NCBI RefSeq assembly: GCF_907164915.1
Contig: NC_061869.1
Location: 19,569,125-19,633,124, forward strand
Length of the DNA: 64,000 nucleotides
Origin: Impatiens glandulifera
Lineage: Eukaryota > Streptophyta > Magnoliopsida > Ericales > Balsaminaceae
Reading direction: 5' to 3'
In this document: piece after piece, positions 10,017-20,562 of the stretch
Layout of the letters: each line of letters opens with the position of its first letter
Position numbering within the stretch: the stretch's first letter is position 1
Translations under genes and position numbers: made by a program
Notes under the pieces: model-generated
Database searches by the model: none
Told to the model about the DNA's origin: nothing
Seen by the model: the letters and a program-made list of their open reading frames with translations, nothing else

Positions 10017-10240
10017 CGTACTGCATACAAATTATCGCGTGCGTTGGACGTACTGCATACAAATATAGATCATATTTCATCATCCATGTTATTATATAAA
10101 CAAGAAAGTATACAAGTAAACTCGGATCTTACAGATTCTTCATCTTCTTGAGCATTTTTTGACTTTATTAGCTCCGCTTTGGGAATGGAATACCCAAGAA
10201 TCTGATCTTACTTCTACGTGACCCCTTAACACATCCCTTA

Positions 10241-10845
10241 CAAATCCAATGTTGGTTCTTTTTCATCATATATTGTCCAACAATAACAATAGAGAGTGAA
10301 TTCTCTCTTGTTTATACTACTTGCACTGCAATGAGCAATAACTTAGTATATATATATAGAGATGCAAACATTTGATTATTATCAGTTTCAACTATTGACG
10401 ATCCTATGCTTCATAATTTCTCGTGATCAATCAACAACGTTTTAACATGATCGAGTACTCAAACACATTACGATTTCTATCCTATATATAATTCAAGTAT
10501 TATATCAACACATAAATCGGTTTCAATACACCTATCGGAAGTCTCTGCGAACTTCCAATTAACCAAAATTGAACTAGATAATCACTCAATATGACTATAT
10601 ATATATACTAACGAGAATGAGCAAATAATGCAAACGATTATTATAGTAGAAATCAACAAGAGAGAGACAATCAAATGTTGAAAACTCCTCAAGGTCCTTT
10701 TGAATATGAATTCGAAGCTTACAATAGATTCGCGAAGCTATTAACGGAGGATCTTAGGAAACACGCATCTACAGTTCATGGAACACGAAGATCATACTTG
10801 ATGGAAGCTATCTCTTCTCCAACAATGGCAGAAATCTTTTCAATT

Positions 10846-10881
<36 letters not shown>

Positions 10882-11858
10882 GCTAACTTTTCTCTCTCTT
10901 GATGGCCAAGAAATCTCTTATCTTCTCTTCTCTTCTTTTAACTGATCTCTGAAAACTGATCTCAATAACCCCTTAATAACAAACCCAAAACTTAGACTTA
11001 CTTATCCGAAGATATATTGTCAGGATGATACACCCAGGTCTTATATAGCTTTCAATGTTTGTAGGGCTGTTTGACAACCAATCAAGGATCTGGACATATG
11101 AACAAGATTAACTGTTTGTTGCAGATGTGTGCACTAAACTTGGCTAAAACAATTTAGAAAACCAGGATACCTGTTTCCTCAAGACAATAGGCAAATTGCT
11201 TGGATCTTTTCCAAAAAGTTTAAACACAATTCGATCTGTCCGGCTCTAGCATCATATGGAAATTGAAATACATAAGAATAACTATATGGTGTTATTTACA
11301 TAACAATCTGTTTGTAGGGGTATATGGAAGCAACATCTTTGAAAAATATATTCTTGCCTCATTTAAGTATAAAGTCACATGGAGAAATAATTTAAACATA
11401 AGATGGGAAAACTAGCAATTATCAAAATAAATAGGATAAGATCAATTTATATTATTGAATAAAGGGAAATGAAGTATCTTGTTTGTAACTATTTTGCCAA
11501 GTTTCCACAATATCAATCTGAACCAAAAGATGAACAGAGAAGTAGAACCATAATTGAGGCTTTGGTAGTTCTTCTCTACTTTGAGATTTTATGCTTTACT
11601 TTTCTTCATTTTGATCAACTCATGCCAACAAATGGAATGACTTGTACTGTTATGATTTGGTTTAGTTTATCCAACTGTTGATGCAACTTTATTGACAGTG
11701 GATCAATAAAAAGATTCTCGCTTTTCAAAAAACAAATGTAGAACAATACATTCATAACATTTGAGAATGATTTATATACATGAACAATTGAGAAAAATCA
11801 AGAAACCATGAGAGAATTATATCTGTGCATCCCCACTAGAACTAGAAGGCGATTGGCT
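10241..11858. other. Intergenic DNA, no supported gene
   Basis: Contains a (CT)n microsatellite at 10848-10880. A 75-codon ATG frame (10675-10902) runs into that microsatellite, and a 70-codon frame lies at 11469-11681. Neither resembles a family I know, so neither is called. TA-rich strings near 10600 could be mistaken for TATA boxes. Confidence 0.45.
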
Positions 11859-12806
11859 CAATGTTGAATCAGAATTCCGACCGGCCGGCTTAACCTGAAA
11901 AACAAACCGGTATTTTCCGGTTTAAAAGGTAAATTATATAAATTTTATATAATTATTATTATAATATTATTATGATAATATTTAATTATTTTTTTTTTTG
12001 TCAGTACTCAGTACTATACTACCTAATACCTATTAATGAGCTGTGAGCCTATATTTATTATTACTTTTTGCTTTTGTTTTTGCTTTTACTTTAGACTTTA
12101 ACGAAAGAAAGAAGAAATATGTTGAAGACGACGAAGGAGAAAGGTTGAAGACGAAGGAGAAAGACGACGGTTCTTCTCACGACTATCTACTTTAGATCTT
12201 CGGCTGTTCTTCAGATCTACATTTGTTTGTCAAATTTTCGACTGTTCTTCAGATCTTCAGTAAGTATGAATTCTTGTAGTATTTCCGATAATAGGTTGGT
12301 TTATCATTGATGAGCAGCAAACAATGAATATGCAATTAGGATTCATTGTTTAATTAGGGTTTAGAAGAGAATGATCAGTAAACAATGAATATGCAATTAG
12401 GATTCATTCTCCAATTAGGGTTTTTTAATTTAGGTATTGTAATTAGGGTTCTTCAATGTGATGTGTGGGTTTATTAATTTGCTTATTGTTTAATGGATTT
12501 GCTGACTGTTGATTGCTTCAATTTAATTATTGGTATTGAATTTGTTGACTGATTGTTGGATTGTTGGATGTGGGTAAACTGATTTTAATTTAAGTATTGT
12601 TGACTGATTGTTGGATGTGGGTAAACTGGTTTTTAATTTTGGTATTGTTGACTGATTGTTGGATGTGGGTAAACTGGTTTTTAATTTATTTTAAAAAAAA
12701 GAAGAAAAAAAATCCGGTTCAACCAGTGGTTTAACCGGTTGAACCGGTCGGACCGAAGTACAGCACAAAAACCGGGTTGATGACCGAAACGGTTTTCAAA
12801 ACCTTG
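11859..12806. mobile_element. Probable non-autonomous hAT-like element
   Basis: Both ends are dense in CCGGTT/AACCGG motifs (11880-11925 and 12712-12800), and the right end is ...CGGTTTTCAAAACCTTG, a common plant hAT terminus. The left end CAATGTTGAA is a poor match to its complement CAAGGTTTTGAA. The interior has a leader-like GAAGACGA-rich block (12115-12200) and two local tandem repeats: 'aatgaatatgcaattaggattcatt' twice (12320-12410) and 'ttgttgactgattgttggatgtggg' about three times (12545-12680). No transposase. No 8-bp TSD could be matched, so ends are tentative. Confidence 0.5.
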
Positions 12807-12817
12807 ATAAAACCTTC

Positions 12818-13181
12818 TGATACAGACAAAAATCTGAAGGCTGATCCTGTGGAGGAGAAGAAGCCACCTGGAAATTAAAAGTTGCTAAGACTAGGACATC
12901 TGTTAGTCCAAAATATTAATTAAGTCTTTTATGTTTCTTATGTTTTTCAGCCATTCTGTTAGGCCTTGTCATCACTGTTATTTCCTTAACAAATTCTGTT
13001 AGAATATTCAGTCCTTCTAGATAAAAGGATCTGATATTCTAAATTGTTTAGTTACGTATTTTGGAATGGAAGAGCACTAGCTCAGCAGCTTTCTCCTCAT
13101 CTTCTTATTGGTATCATCTCTTATCTCATCTCCTTCCCTGATCTTCTTTGAAAAACCCTAAATATTCTCTTTGTTGTATCA
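12818..13181 (+). repeat. 5' LTR of chromovirus 2
   Basis: 364 bp, TGATACAG to TGTATCA; its partner is 17702-18063 (362 bp). About 12-13 substitutions and short indels separate them. Confidence 0.92.
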
Positions 13182-13183
13182 AG

Positions 13184-13195
13184 TGGTATCAGAGC
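13184..13195 (+). other. Primer-binding site of chromovirus 2
   Basis: TGGTATCAGAGC, complementary to the 3' end of initiator tRNA-Met, two bases after the 5' LTR. Confidence 0.92.
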
Positions 13196-13213
13196 TCACC
13201 TTCCTGTTCGACC

Positions 13214-14665
13214 ATGGTGGAAACACGACAACAGGCGGATAACGACATTTTACGTTCAACAGTGGAAGCTATAACTAAAACCTTAGAGGAGCAACGCAAT
13301 TGGATGGAATCGAATGAAAATCGCAGTCAGTTGAGGCTGAATTCCCTGGAGCAGAGGATCGAAGAAATGTTCGTGAGAAATGGAGATACGGCTGAATCCT
13401 CTCGTACGAATAACCCTAGGGAGAGAGCTTACATACCTCCCACACGATTAACGAAGGTTGACTTCCCGAAATTCGATGGAGCTGATGTAGAAGGATGGCT
13501 GATTTCTGCCGAACAATTCTTCAGAGTGGATCACACTGTTGATATAACCAAAGTCGAAATCGCACCGATTCATTTCCAAGGCGACGCAAGGCTCTGGTAT
13601 GGTTCTTACATCCAATCTCGAAGTCAAACGATAGCTCTTACTTGGGACGTTCTTCGTTCTGATCTTCTCCAACAGTTTGGACCCTCGATCTGTGAAAGTC
13701 CCATTAATCAGTTGATGAATCTGAAACAAACAGGCTCTATTCAGGATTATAATCTGAAATACATGGCTATATCACAGAAATTCATTAACATGCCAGATGA
13801 ATATGTAATTGAGTGTTATCTCAGTGGTATACATGAAGAGATTTCTAACACTGTTAGACTACTCAAACCTGATTCCCTGAACTTAGCAATGGCTATAGCT
13901 AAAGTTCAGGAAGCTACTTTTAAATCTCTACTTAAAAGAGGTCACCTATATAACTCCAGCCCACCTATACTGCCTAAACCAAATCAATCTAAACCTACCT
14001 GATCAGTTTCTGCTAAATCTCCATATTCCAACTATTCATATTCATCTCCCTTTCCTCAAAATCCTTGACAGAAACATTTACAACAAATGGATCCAAAAAT
14101 TCTTGACGAAAGACGTAGAAAGGGTTTATGCTACACTTGTGATGAGAAGTTTGATTCAAATCATAAATGTAAAGCTAAACTATTCATGATCAACTTAGCT
14201 AAATCAGGAGATGTCTCAGAATATTTCTTACCTGAACCTGTTGACTCTTCACTTCCTCCTTCCCAGCCACCTTCTAATGATGAACCTTCCATCTCGATCC
14301 ATGCTCTTGACGGTTCAAAGAATTATCAAACCCTTCGTATATCGGGCAAAGTTGGGCAGCTGTCCATTACGATTTTAATTGATACTGGAAGCACCCATAA
14401 CTTCATTAACAGTCGGATTATGAATAATATTAATCATACAGCCCAACAAACATCAGTTTTACCTGTTAAGGTGGCAGATGGTTCCAATATTTTCAGCCAT
14501 GCTTATTGTAAAGATTTGTTGTGGACAATGGGGGGGTTGGAATTCAAAGCTGATATGCGAGTGCTTACTATGTCTACATATGACATGGTCTTGGGTATTG
14601 AATGGCTAATTACCCTGGGGCCATCGGAGTGGGATTTTGATAAACTCACTATTTCTTTTTGTAAA
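13214..14665 (+). pseudogene. Gag and protease of chromovirus 2
   Basis: Start chosen at ATG 13214 (MVETRQQADND), as an in-frame ATG further upstream lies in the LTR. The retrotransposon gag domain spans roughly codons 70-230 (FPKFDGADVEGWLISAEQFF, ARLWYGSYIQ). Stops at 14000 and 14066 interrupt the linker. A CX2CX7HXC zinc knuckle follows (CYTCDEKFDSNHKC, about 14130-14171), then aspartic protease with LIDTGSTHNFI and MVLGIEWLITLG, ending at TAG 14666. Gag builds the particle and protease matures it. Three nonsense changes in one otherwise conserved frame mark it as inactive. Confidence 0.9.
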
Positions 14666-14668
14666 TAG

Positions 14669-15817
14669 GGAAAGAATTACCTTCTTCAGGGAATGAACCA
14701 GATGCAGATTAATATCATGGAGGGTGATCAACTTTCCAAGCTCTTGATGAAAGGAGGGCAAGCAGCCTTGGTTCAATTGCGAAACTGTGAGGAACATAAA
14801 GGCCATTTCTTTGCTCTTACAGCCCAAGAGCCACATAACACTGATGAAGAGCTTGAGCAGATTCTAAAACAGTTTGAAGATCTGTTCCAAGAGCCGAAGG
14901 AATTGCCACCACCAAGAGGGCATGATCACCAGATTCCTTTGAAAGAAGGAACAATGCCTATTTGTTTAAGACCTTACAGGTATCCTGCCCTACAAAAAAC
15001 AGAAATTGAAAAGATGGTAGAGCAAATGTTAGAAAAGGTCGTTATTCAACCAAGCCACAGCGCATTTGCAGCTCCAGTGGTTTTAGTGAGAAAGAAAGAT
15101 TTAACTTGGAGACTATGTATCGATTACCGGAAGTTGAATGCAGCAACCGTTAAAGATAAATTTCCAATACCGGTGATTGAAGAACTTCTTGAAGAGCTCC
15201 ATGGGTCAAAGATCTTCTCCAAATTGGATTTCCGAGCTGGATATCATCAAATAAGAATGAAACCGACTGATTATCATAAAACAGCATTTCGAACGCATGA
15301 AGGACTGTATGAGTTTCTTGTTATGCCTTTTGGCCTAACCAACGCACCTTCAACTTTTCAAAGTCTGATGAACTTGATCTTCAAACCGTATCTAAGGCAA
15401 TTCGTTCTGGTTTTCTTTGATGATATTCTGATTTATAGTAAGTCTTGGAGTGATCATCTTCAGCACCTTCGAATGGTCCTAGAAGTTCTGCAAACAAACA
15501 CTTTATTTGTTAATAAAGGAAAATGTGAATTTAGTTGTCTTCAGATCACATACCTGGGTCATATTATTAACAGCGAGGGTGTAGCAGCAGATCCCCACAA
15601 ATTGGAGGCCATGAGTTCTTGGCCTATCCCCAATTCGATCAAACAGCTCCGAGGGTTTTTGAGGTTGACGGACTACTATTGGAGATTTATTAAGGGTTAT
15701 GGTATGATTTCTAAACCAATGGCAGAATTATTAAAAAAGAGTAAGTTTCATTGGTCTGAAAGTGCCAATTCGACTTTCAATCAGTTGAAACTAGCTTTAT
15801 CAATACCCCCGTTTTAG
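14669..15817 (+). pseudogene. Reverse transcriptase of chromovirus 2
   Basis: Same frame as gag. Carries the RT motifs in order: [56 protein letters not shown], the catalytic FFDDILIYS and the thumb region GHIINSEGVAADPHKL, then the RT-RNase H connection RGFLRLTDYYWRFI. All catalytic Asp residues are visible. A single-nucleotide frameshift gives a stop at 15815-15817, where related copies read straight on into RNase H. Confidence 0.92.
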
Positions 15818-16188
15818 CCTTACCAGACTTTAGTCAGCCATTTGTGGTGGAAACAGATGCAAGCAATGTGGGAATTGGCGCAGTTCTAGTCCAAAACAAT
15901 CGACCAATTGCATATATTAGTCGGGCACTTCAAGCTGCTAACAACCCTTCATCCACATACGAACGAGAACTTTTGGCATTGACATTTGCTGTGGAAAAGT
16001 GGCGCCTTTACCTGCGATATTCACCATTTATAGTTAAAAAAGATCATGAATCTTTGAAACACCTTCTGGAGCAGAGAGTTCAGACACCAACCCAGGAAAA
16101 ATGGCACTATAAACTAGTTGGATACGACTTCACAGCTCAGTACAAAAAAGGTAAAGAGCTGATGCCATGTCACGGAGAGAACCGATAG
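15818..16188 (+). pseudogene. RNase H of chromovirus 2
   Basis: Reads FVVETDASNVGIGAVLVQ (first catalytic Asp), YERELLALTFAVEKW (Glu), [18 protein letters not shown] (where the family usually has TDH) and YDFTAQYKKGKE. About 11 bases are missing near 16152, where the family has [10 protein letters not shown], so the frame ends at 16188 and integrase restarts in another frame. Confidence 0.9.
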
Positions 16189-17198
16189 TGCAGTGTGTCG
16201 GGCTCTCGGTCTATCACTCACCAATACTGAAACGTCTTAATGATGTTTGGGCTACTGACCCTAATATGGTGAACCTTATAAATGAATTAAAAGAAAATGA
16301 GGATGCACATCTAGGGTATACCTTCATCAATGGCAGTCTAAGGAAAGAAGGGAAGCTGGTTGTAGGGTTTGATCCAGAACTCCGATCGATCATCATTGCA
16401 TCAATGCACTCCGCTCCTACTGGTGGTCACTCGGGATCCCTAGCTACAACAAAGAAAATACAGTTAGCATATTTCTGGCCTGGGCTAAGTCGTTATGTAC
16501 GGGAATTTTTCAGAATCTGCGATATATGTCAAAAGAACAAAGGTGAGACCTTAGCGCCAAAAGGCCTTCTCCAACCTCTGCCCATACCGAATAATTTCTG
16601 GCAATCAATCTCTATGGATTTTATTGAACATCTACCAGTCTCGGGTGGAAAAACGGTGATATTGGTCGTGGTGGATAGATTATCCAAGATGGGGCATTTT
16701 ATTGCCCTTAGTCACCCATTCACAACACGCAAAGTAGCTGAAGTCTTCATCGATAATATTTTTAAACTTCATGGTATGCCACTATCTATAATTAGTGACA
16801 GGGATAAAGTATTTTTAAGTTCCTTTTGGCGTGAGTTTCTTAAACTACAAGGGGTACATCAAGCTCTCTCCACAGCTTATCACCCTCAGACCGACGGTCA
16901 AACTGAAGTAGTAAATCGGTGCATTGGTACATACCTGAGATGTATGGCTGGCCAACAACCTCATTAGTGGCATCGTTGGTTGTCCTTGGCAGAATGGTGG
17001 TACAATACGAACCATCACTCTTCTACACAGGTCTCTCCATTTGAAGCGATTTACGGTTATGCTCCTCCGGTGCACACTCCTTACCTAGCAAGGGATTCAA
17101 GAGTTGAAGAAGTTAATAAAACCTTCTTAGATCGAGAGATAGCCCTGAAATTGCTGAAATTTCACTTACTTAGAACCCAAAATCGAATGAAACAATAA
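16167..17198 (+). pseudogene. Integrase of chromovirus 2
   Basis: Open from SRREPIVQCVGLSVYHSP to TAG 16965, then open again to TAA 17196. The zinc-binding N-terminus includes HSAPTGGHSG ... CDICQKNK. The catalytic core has SMDFIEHLPVSGG (first Asp), ISDRDKVFLSSFWREF (second Asp) and AYHPQTDGQTEVVNR (Glu). The two later stops replace Gln-type codons, so few mutations separate this copy from an open integrase. Confidence 0.92.
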
Positions 17199-17762
17199 CA
17201 TGATAAACATCGAACTGAAGCATCATTTCAAATCGAGGATTGGGTCTTAGTAAAATTGCAACCTTACCGTCAGTTATTAATTAGGGGAAATCACCACAAG
17301 CTGCAACCTAAGTTCTTTGGGCCATACCGAGTACTGGCGAAAATAGGGGAAGTCGCTTATCGTCTGGAGTTACCATCTGATGCTCGAATTCACAATGTCT
17401 TCCATATTTCGCAGCTCAAGCAGTATAGGGGTACGCCTACTTCAATTGAGGAAATTCCAAAGCTGAAATCTTGTGACTTGACTCCTGAATCGATTCTGGA
17501 AGAACGAAATATTCGATCAGGTAAAAACCTAATTAAACAGATGTTAGTTAAATGGGCGAATCAAAGTAGCGATGAGAATACCTGGGAAGATGAAGATGCT
17601 CTGGGCTTACGATATCCCAACTTGTTGATCGACTGGGGCCAAAAGAGAAGATGTTTAGTTCGATTTCGCCGAGGTCGTCGAAATGCTGGAGGAGTGACTC
17701 TTGATACAGACAAAAATCTGAAGGTTGATCCTATGGAGGAGAAGAAGCCACCTGGAAATTAA
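17199..17762 (+). pseudogene. Integrase C-terminus and chromodomain of chromovirus 2
   Basis: Reads KLQPKFFGPYRVLAKIGEVA, IHNVFHISQLKQYRGT, and the chromodomain MLVKWANQSSDENTWEDEDA. The frame continues past the chromodomain, through the polypurine tract and 61 bases into the 3' LTR before its stop at 17760-17762, so the last ~20 codons are LTR-encoded. Chromodomains in this group tether integrase to histone marks. Confidence 0.9.
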
Positions 17763-18063
17763 AAGTTGCTAAGATTAGGACATCTGTTAGTCCAAAATAT
17801 TAATTAAGTCCTTTATTTTCTTATGTTTTCAGCCATTCTGTTAGGCCTTGTCATCACTGTTATTTCCTTAAAAAATTCTGTTAGAATATCCAGTCCTTCC
17901 AGATAAAAGGATCTGATATTCTAAATTGTTCAGTTACGTATTTTGGAATTGAAGAGCACTAGCTCAGCAGCTTTCTCCTCATCTTCTTCTTGGTATCATC
18001 TCTTATCTCATCTCCTTCCCTGATCTTCTTTGAAAAACCCTAAATATTCTTTTTGTTGTATCA
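17702..18063 (+). repeat. 3' LTR of chromovirus 2
   Basis: 362 bp, partner of 12818-13181; followed by TSD CCTTC. The purine-rich GGAGGAG string at 17689-17695, just before it, is the likely polypurine tract and is also coding. Confidence 0.92.
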
Positions 18064-18068
18064 CCTTC

Positions 18069-19186
18069 ATACTGAGTAGTCGAACTAACCTCAGTAATCG
18101 GGGCTCAGCGTCCTCCTTAAAGTCTGCCTATGTCCCCTTATGACCCTGATACCAAGTTGCTAATAAACTGGGAGAACAATCTAGTTTCTGCTACCGGGCT
18201 CAGCGTCGCGGGGTAGTCGTCTGGCTGGGGTTGGACTCGAGGAGGTAGTCGTCCGGCGATCGTGAGGTAAGGGGGAGACCAACCGTCGCGGGCGGGGGAA
18301 GAGAGGGAAAGAAACGGGCAGAATGGGGAAAAGAAAAAGGAAGAAAAAAAATTAATAGAAAGGGTAAAAGTGTTTAAAATTTTAAAAAAAAAGTTAAATA
18401 TAAAAATTGAAATTATTGAGGTTATTTGTAGGAATGACACTCTTTTGAGGGTTATTTGATCAAATTTTCCGGAAGATGAGAGTCTGAGATGAAACAGGTT
18501 AGGTTAGAAAATGAACAGTCGGACGTAGTCGATTAGGTAAAAACAGAGAATGAATTGGGGTATTAGGCTTCATTTTTTTTATTTTTATGTATACTGATTT
18601 CTTAATAATTATTGGCTTTTTTTTCTTTTTTTTTCTTTTTTTTTTAATATTTTATGTATACTGATTCTTAATTTAAAAAAAAATATAAGTTAAATTCTTA
18701 TATTTAAATATAATGTTTAATTTATTTACTTTAAATTTATATTATTTTTTATTTTTTATTTAATTAAATTTAAATAATAATTAAATAAAGACAAATGTTA
18801 ATAATAATAAAAATTAATAATACTGTAAAAAATTTAAAATATGTTATATAAAAAATAATAATAAAATTTTACTATTAATAAAATTTTAAGTCAAATTTAA
18901 TTAAAAATAAATAAAATATTAAAATAAAATATTTAAAAATTTAAAAATAAAACATAAAAGAATATTAAAATTTAGAATACTTAAATAATAAGTTTTTTTA
19001 TATAAAAAAAAAAAATTGAAGGGGGTGGTATAAGTTAAGGGTTGGCAAAAAAAAAAAAAAAAATTTATTTTAGTTTTTAACCATGCTTAATATAGGTTGA
19101 CATATAAGGTTTGCTGTATTTTGTTGCAGTGGCACTAAACTCACCTTATAGAATTTATGATTCATTATGTGTTTATACCATATATA
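18069..19186. other. Non-coding DNA with a possible retroelement remnant
   Basis: The stretch 18069-18480 is GC-richer. On the minus strand it contains ACTTGGTATCAGGG, like a tRNA-Met primer site, at about 18143-18156, so it may be the edge of another LTR element; no LTR pair was found. 18500-19186 is extremely AT-rich, with A and T runs and no gene. It ends in ATATA, the left TSD of the copia element. Confidence 0.4.
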
Positions 19187-19708
19187 TGTTAGATAAATTC
19201 AGACCGGTTCAAATAAACCTAACTTAAACAAATTTCCCATGTAGGAACAAGGAACCGGACCGGATGAACAAAAGAAAACCAACTGAAGAAACCGAACCGG
19301 TCAAGCTACCAAACCGATCAAGTGTATTCGGAACGTGACCGCACAAAGGAAGGATCGGCCAAAGCTCAAAACCGGAACCATCAAACAGCCGATCATCCAC
19401 AAGACAAGAACAACCGGAAGAAGTCCGGTTACTTCACTATCAAAAGACATTCGGCCAAGTCAAGTGGCCGACCTACACAAGAAGACACTTTGGGTATCTG
19501 TTGAGAATGATACCAAAGGAACAGACTGAATACTTCCATATCCGTGCAAGTCTGAGGAAAGACTATAGGCTGCAGAAAACAGTACTACCGGATCCTTCTA
19601 CTTCGGGATAAGCCAGAAAGGAAATCTTCAAAGTGCAGACAACTGTCCAAACAGACAGTGCCTACATTGAGTAAAAGACAAACCCGGCAGGTTTGCCTTA
19701 CAGACCGG

Positions 19709-19775
19709 CAGGTCTGAAACAGGATACCAGGTCTGAGATTGACCGTCAGGTCTGAGGAGACGACCGCAGGTCTGA
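19709..19775 (+). promoter_or_regulatory. Four CAGGTCTGA motifs in U3
   Basis: Identical CAGGTCTGA starts at 19709, 19728, 19747 and 19767, spaced 19-20 bp, which is close to two helical turns. They lie about 75-140 bp upstream of the LTR TATA box and are unchanged in the 3' LTR. The arrangement looks like a homotypic transcription-factor-binding cluster; the factor is unknown. Confidence 0.55.
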
Positions 19776-19850
19776 GACACTGAATCACTGCACTTCTGAT
19801 CAGCCAATCAGATTCAAGGCAGTGAAATATGACCGTTGGCATATTTCACC

Positions 19851-19858
19851 TATAAAAG
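19851..19858 (+). promoter_or_regulatory. LTR TATA box
   Basis: TATAAAAG inside the 5' LTR, in the context 'cacctataaaaggaggcag'. It is the expected core promoter for the genomic RNA; the copy in the 3' LTR is at 32407-32414. Confidence 0.75.
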
Positions 19859-20524
19859 GAGGCAGTTGAAGAAGAGTAAATGCGCGACACACAGGGGCAT
19901 ACAGTGGGACAAAAACATTGGGACATCAAGAGACATATATTGAGATACCGAAAGCTAAGAGCATTTACTACAAGTGATAACAGTGTGCTATTCTAGAAAG
20001 CCTAAGTGTTGAGAGCTTAAGTGTGATTACAATTTCGGTGTAAATTGTACGGGTGTTATCGAGCAGGAAATAAGTCTCGATCGGATTGTATTTGTATTCC
20101 TTAGTGAATATCCTTCTCGCGGTTTCGAGAGGAAGGGGTGACGTAGGAGTTTTATCTCCGAACATCCATAAAATCTACTGTGTTATTTACTTTCTGCCGG
20201 CCTCATTACATAACCGACTAACTTAACCATACCGCTCCAAACTGAATCTATACTAACCATACCGAACTTCCAGGTTACCGAAACCGACCCACCATCCTTC
20301 AAATCTTCATCATCCGAAGCCGACTGTGCCTATCATACAAGCATACCGCTTCAACCTGAAAGCAAACCTCTTCCGCGCTTGAACCTAGTTCAAGGGTTTG
20401 TGACAGGTTGTGTAGTATTGAAACCCCGGTGTTAATCTCTAACAGGATTAACCACCACCCTACGAGTGAGAACCGCTAACCGGTCCAACCCCCGGTCCAC
20501 CAGCGGCGACCTAGATCCTAACAA

Positions 20525-20537
20525 TTGGTATCAGAGC
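20525..20537 (+). other. Primer-binding site of the copia element
   Basis: TTGGTATCAGAGC directly after the 5' LTR, complementary to initiator tRNA-Met. Confidence 0.93.
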
Positions 20538-20562
20538 AGTTAGTTTCAATACTCAAGCAAGC

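Larger units (their letters stand above)
7745..10240. repeat. Dispersed duplication, copy A (carries a hAT insertion)
   Basis: From just upstream of the GDSL start codon to about 10240 the sequence matches 33180-34345, apart from the hAT element at 8279-9474 and copy-number changes in a ~90-bp tandem repeat. Landmarks shared by both are 'agattattcttaaattgtaa', 'cttatatctaac.aatctta', the repeat block, and 'tccgctttgggaatggaat'. A third fragment of the left part lies near 36940-37095. Copy A still carries the GDSL first exon at its left end; the others do not. Confidence 0.82.
12818..18063 (+). mobile_element. Ty3/gypsy chromovirus 2, full length, mutated
   Basis: 5246 bp bounded by a perfect 5-bp TSD CCTTC (12813-12817 and 18064-18068). 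LTRs are 12818-13181 and 17702-18063 and differ at about a dozen positions by eye. The PBS TGGTATCAGAGC is at 13184-13195. A single frame would run through gag, protease and RT. It is broken by TGA 14000, TGA 14066 and TAG 14666, a 1-nt frameshift near 15800, a small deletion near 16152, TAG 16965 and TAA 17196. All domains are otherwise present, ending in a chromodomain. Size and layout fit a Reina-type chromovirus (inference). Confidence 0.94.
19187..20523 (+). repeat. 5' LTR of the 13.9-kb copia element
   Basis: 1337 bp, same length as the 3' LTR (31743-33079). It has U3 with four AGGTCTGA motifs (19709-19775) and a TATAAAAG box at 19851-19858. It is rich in ACCGG words, unlike the AT-rich flanks. 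Confidence 0.96.

Noticed and set aside
10675..10902. 75-codon frame with upstream TA-rich sequence
   Set aside because: No recognisable family, and its C-terminal third is the (CT)n microsatellite; probably chance.
18140..18480. Possible 5' edge of another minus-strand LTR element (tRNA-Met-like primer site near 18150)
   Set aside because: No second LTR, TSD or domain could be found, so only mentioned within the non-coding stretch.
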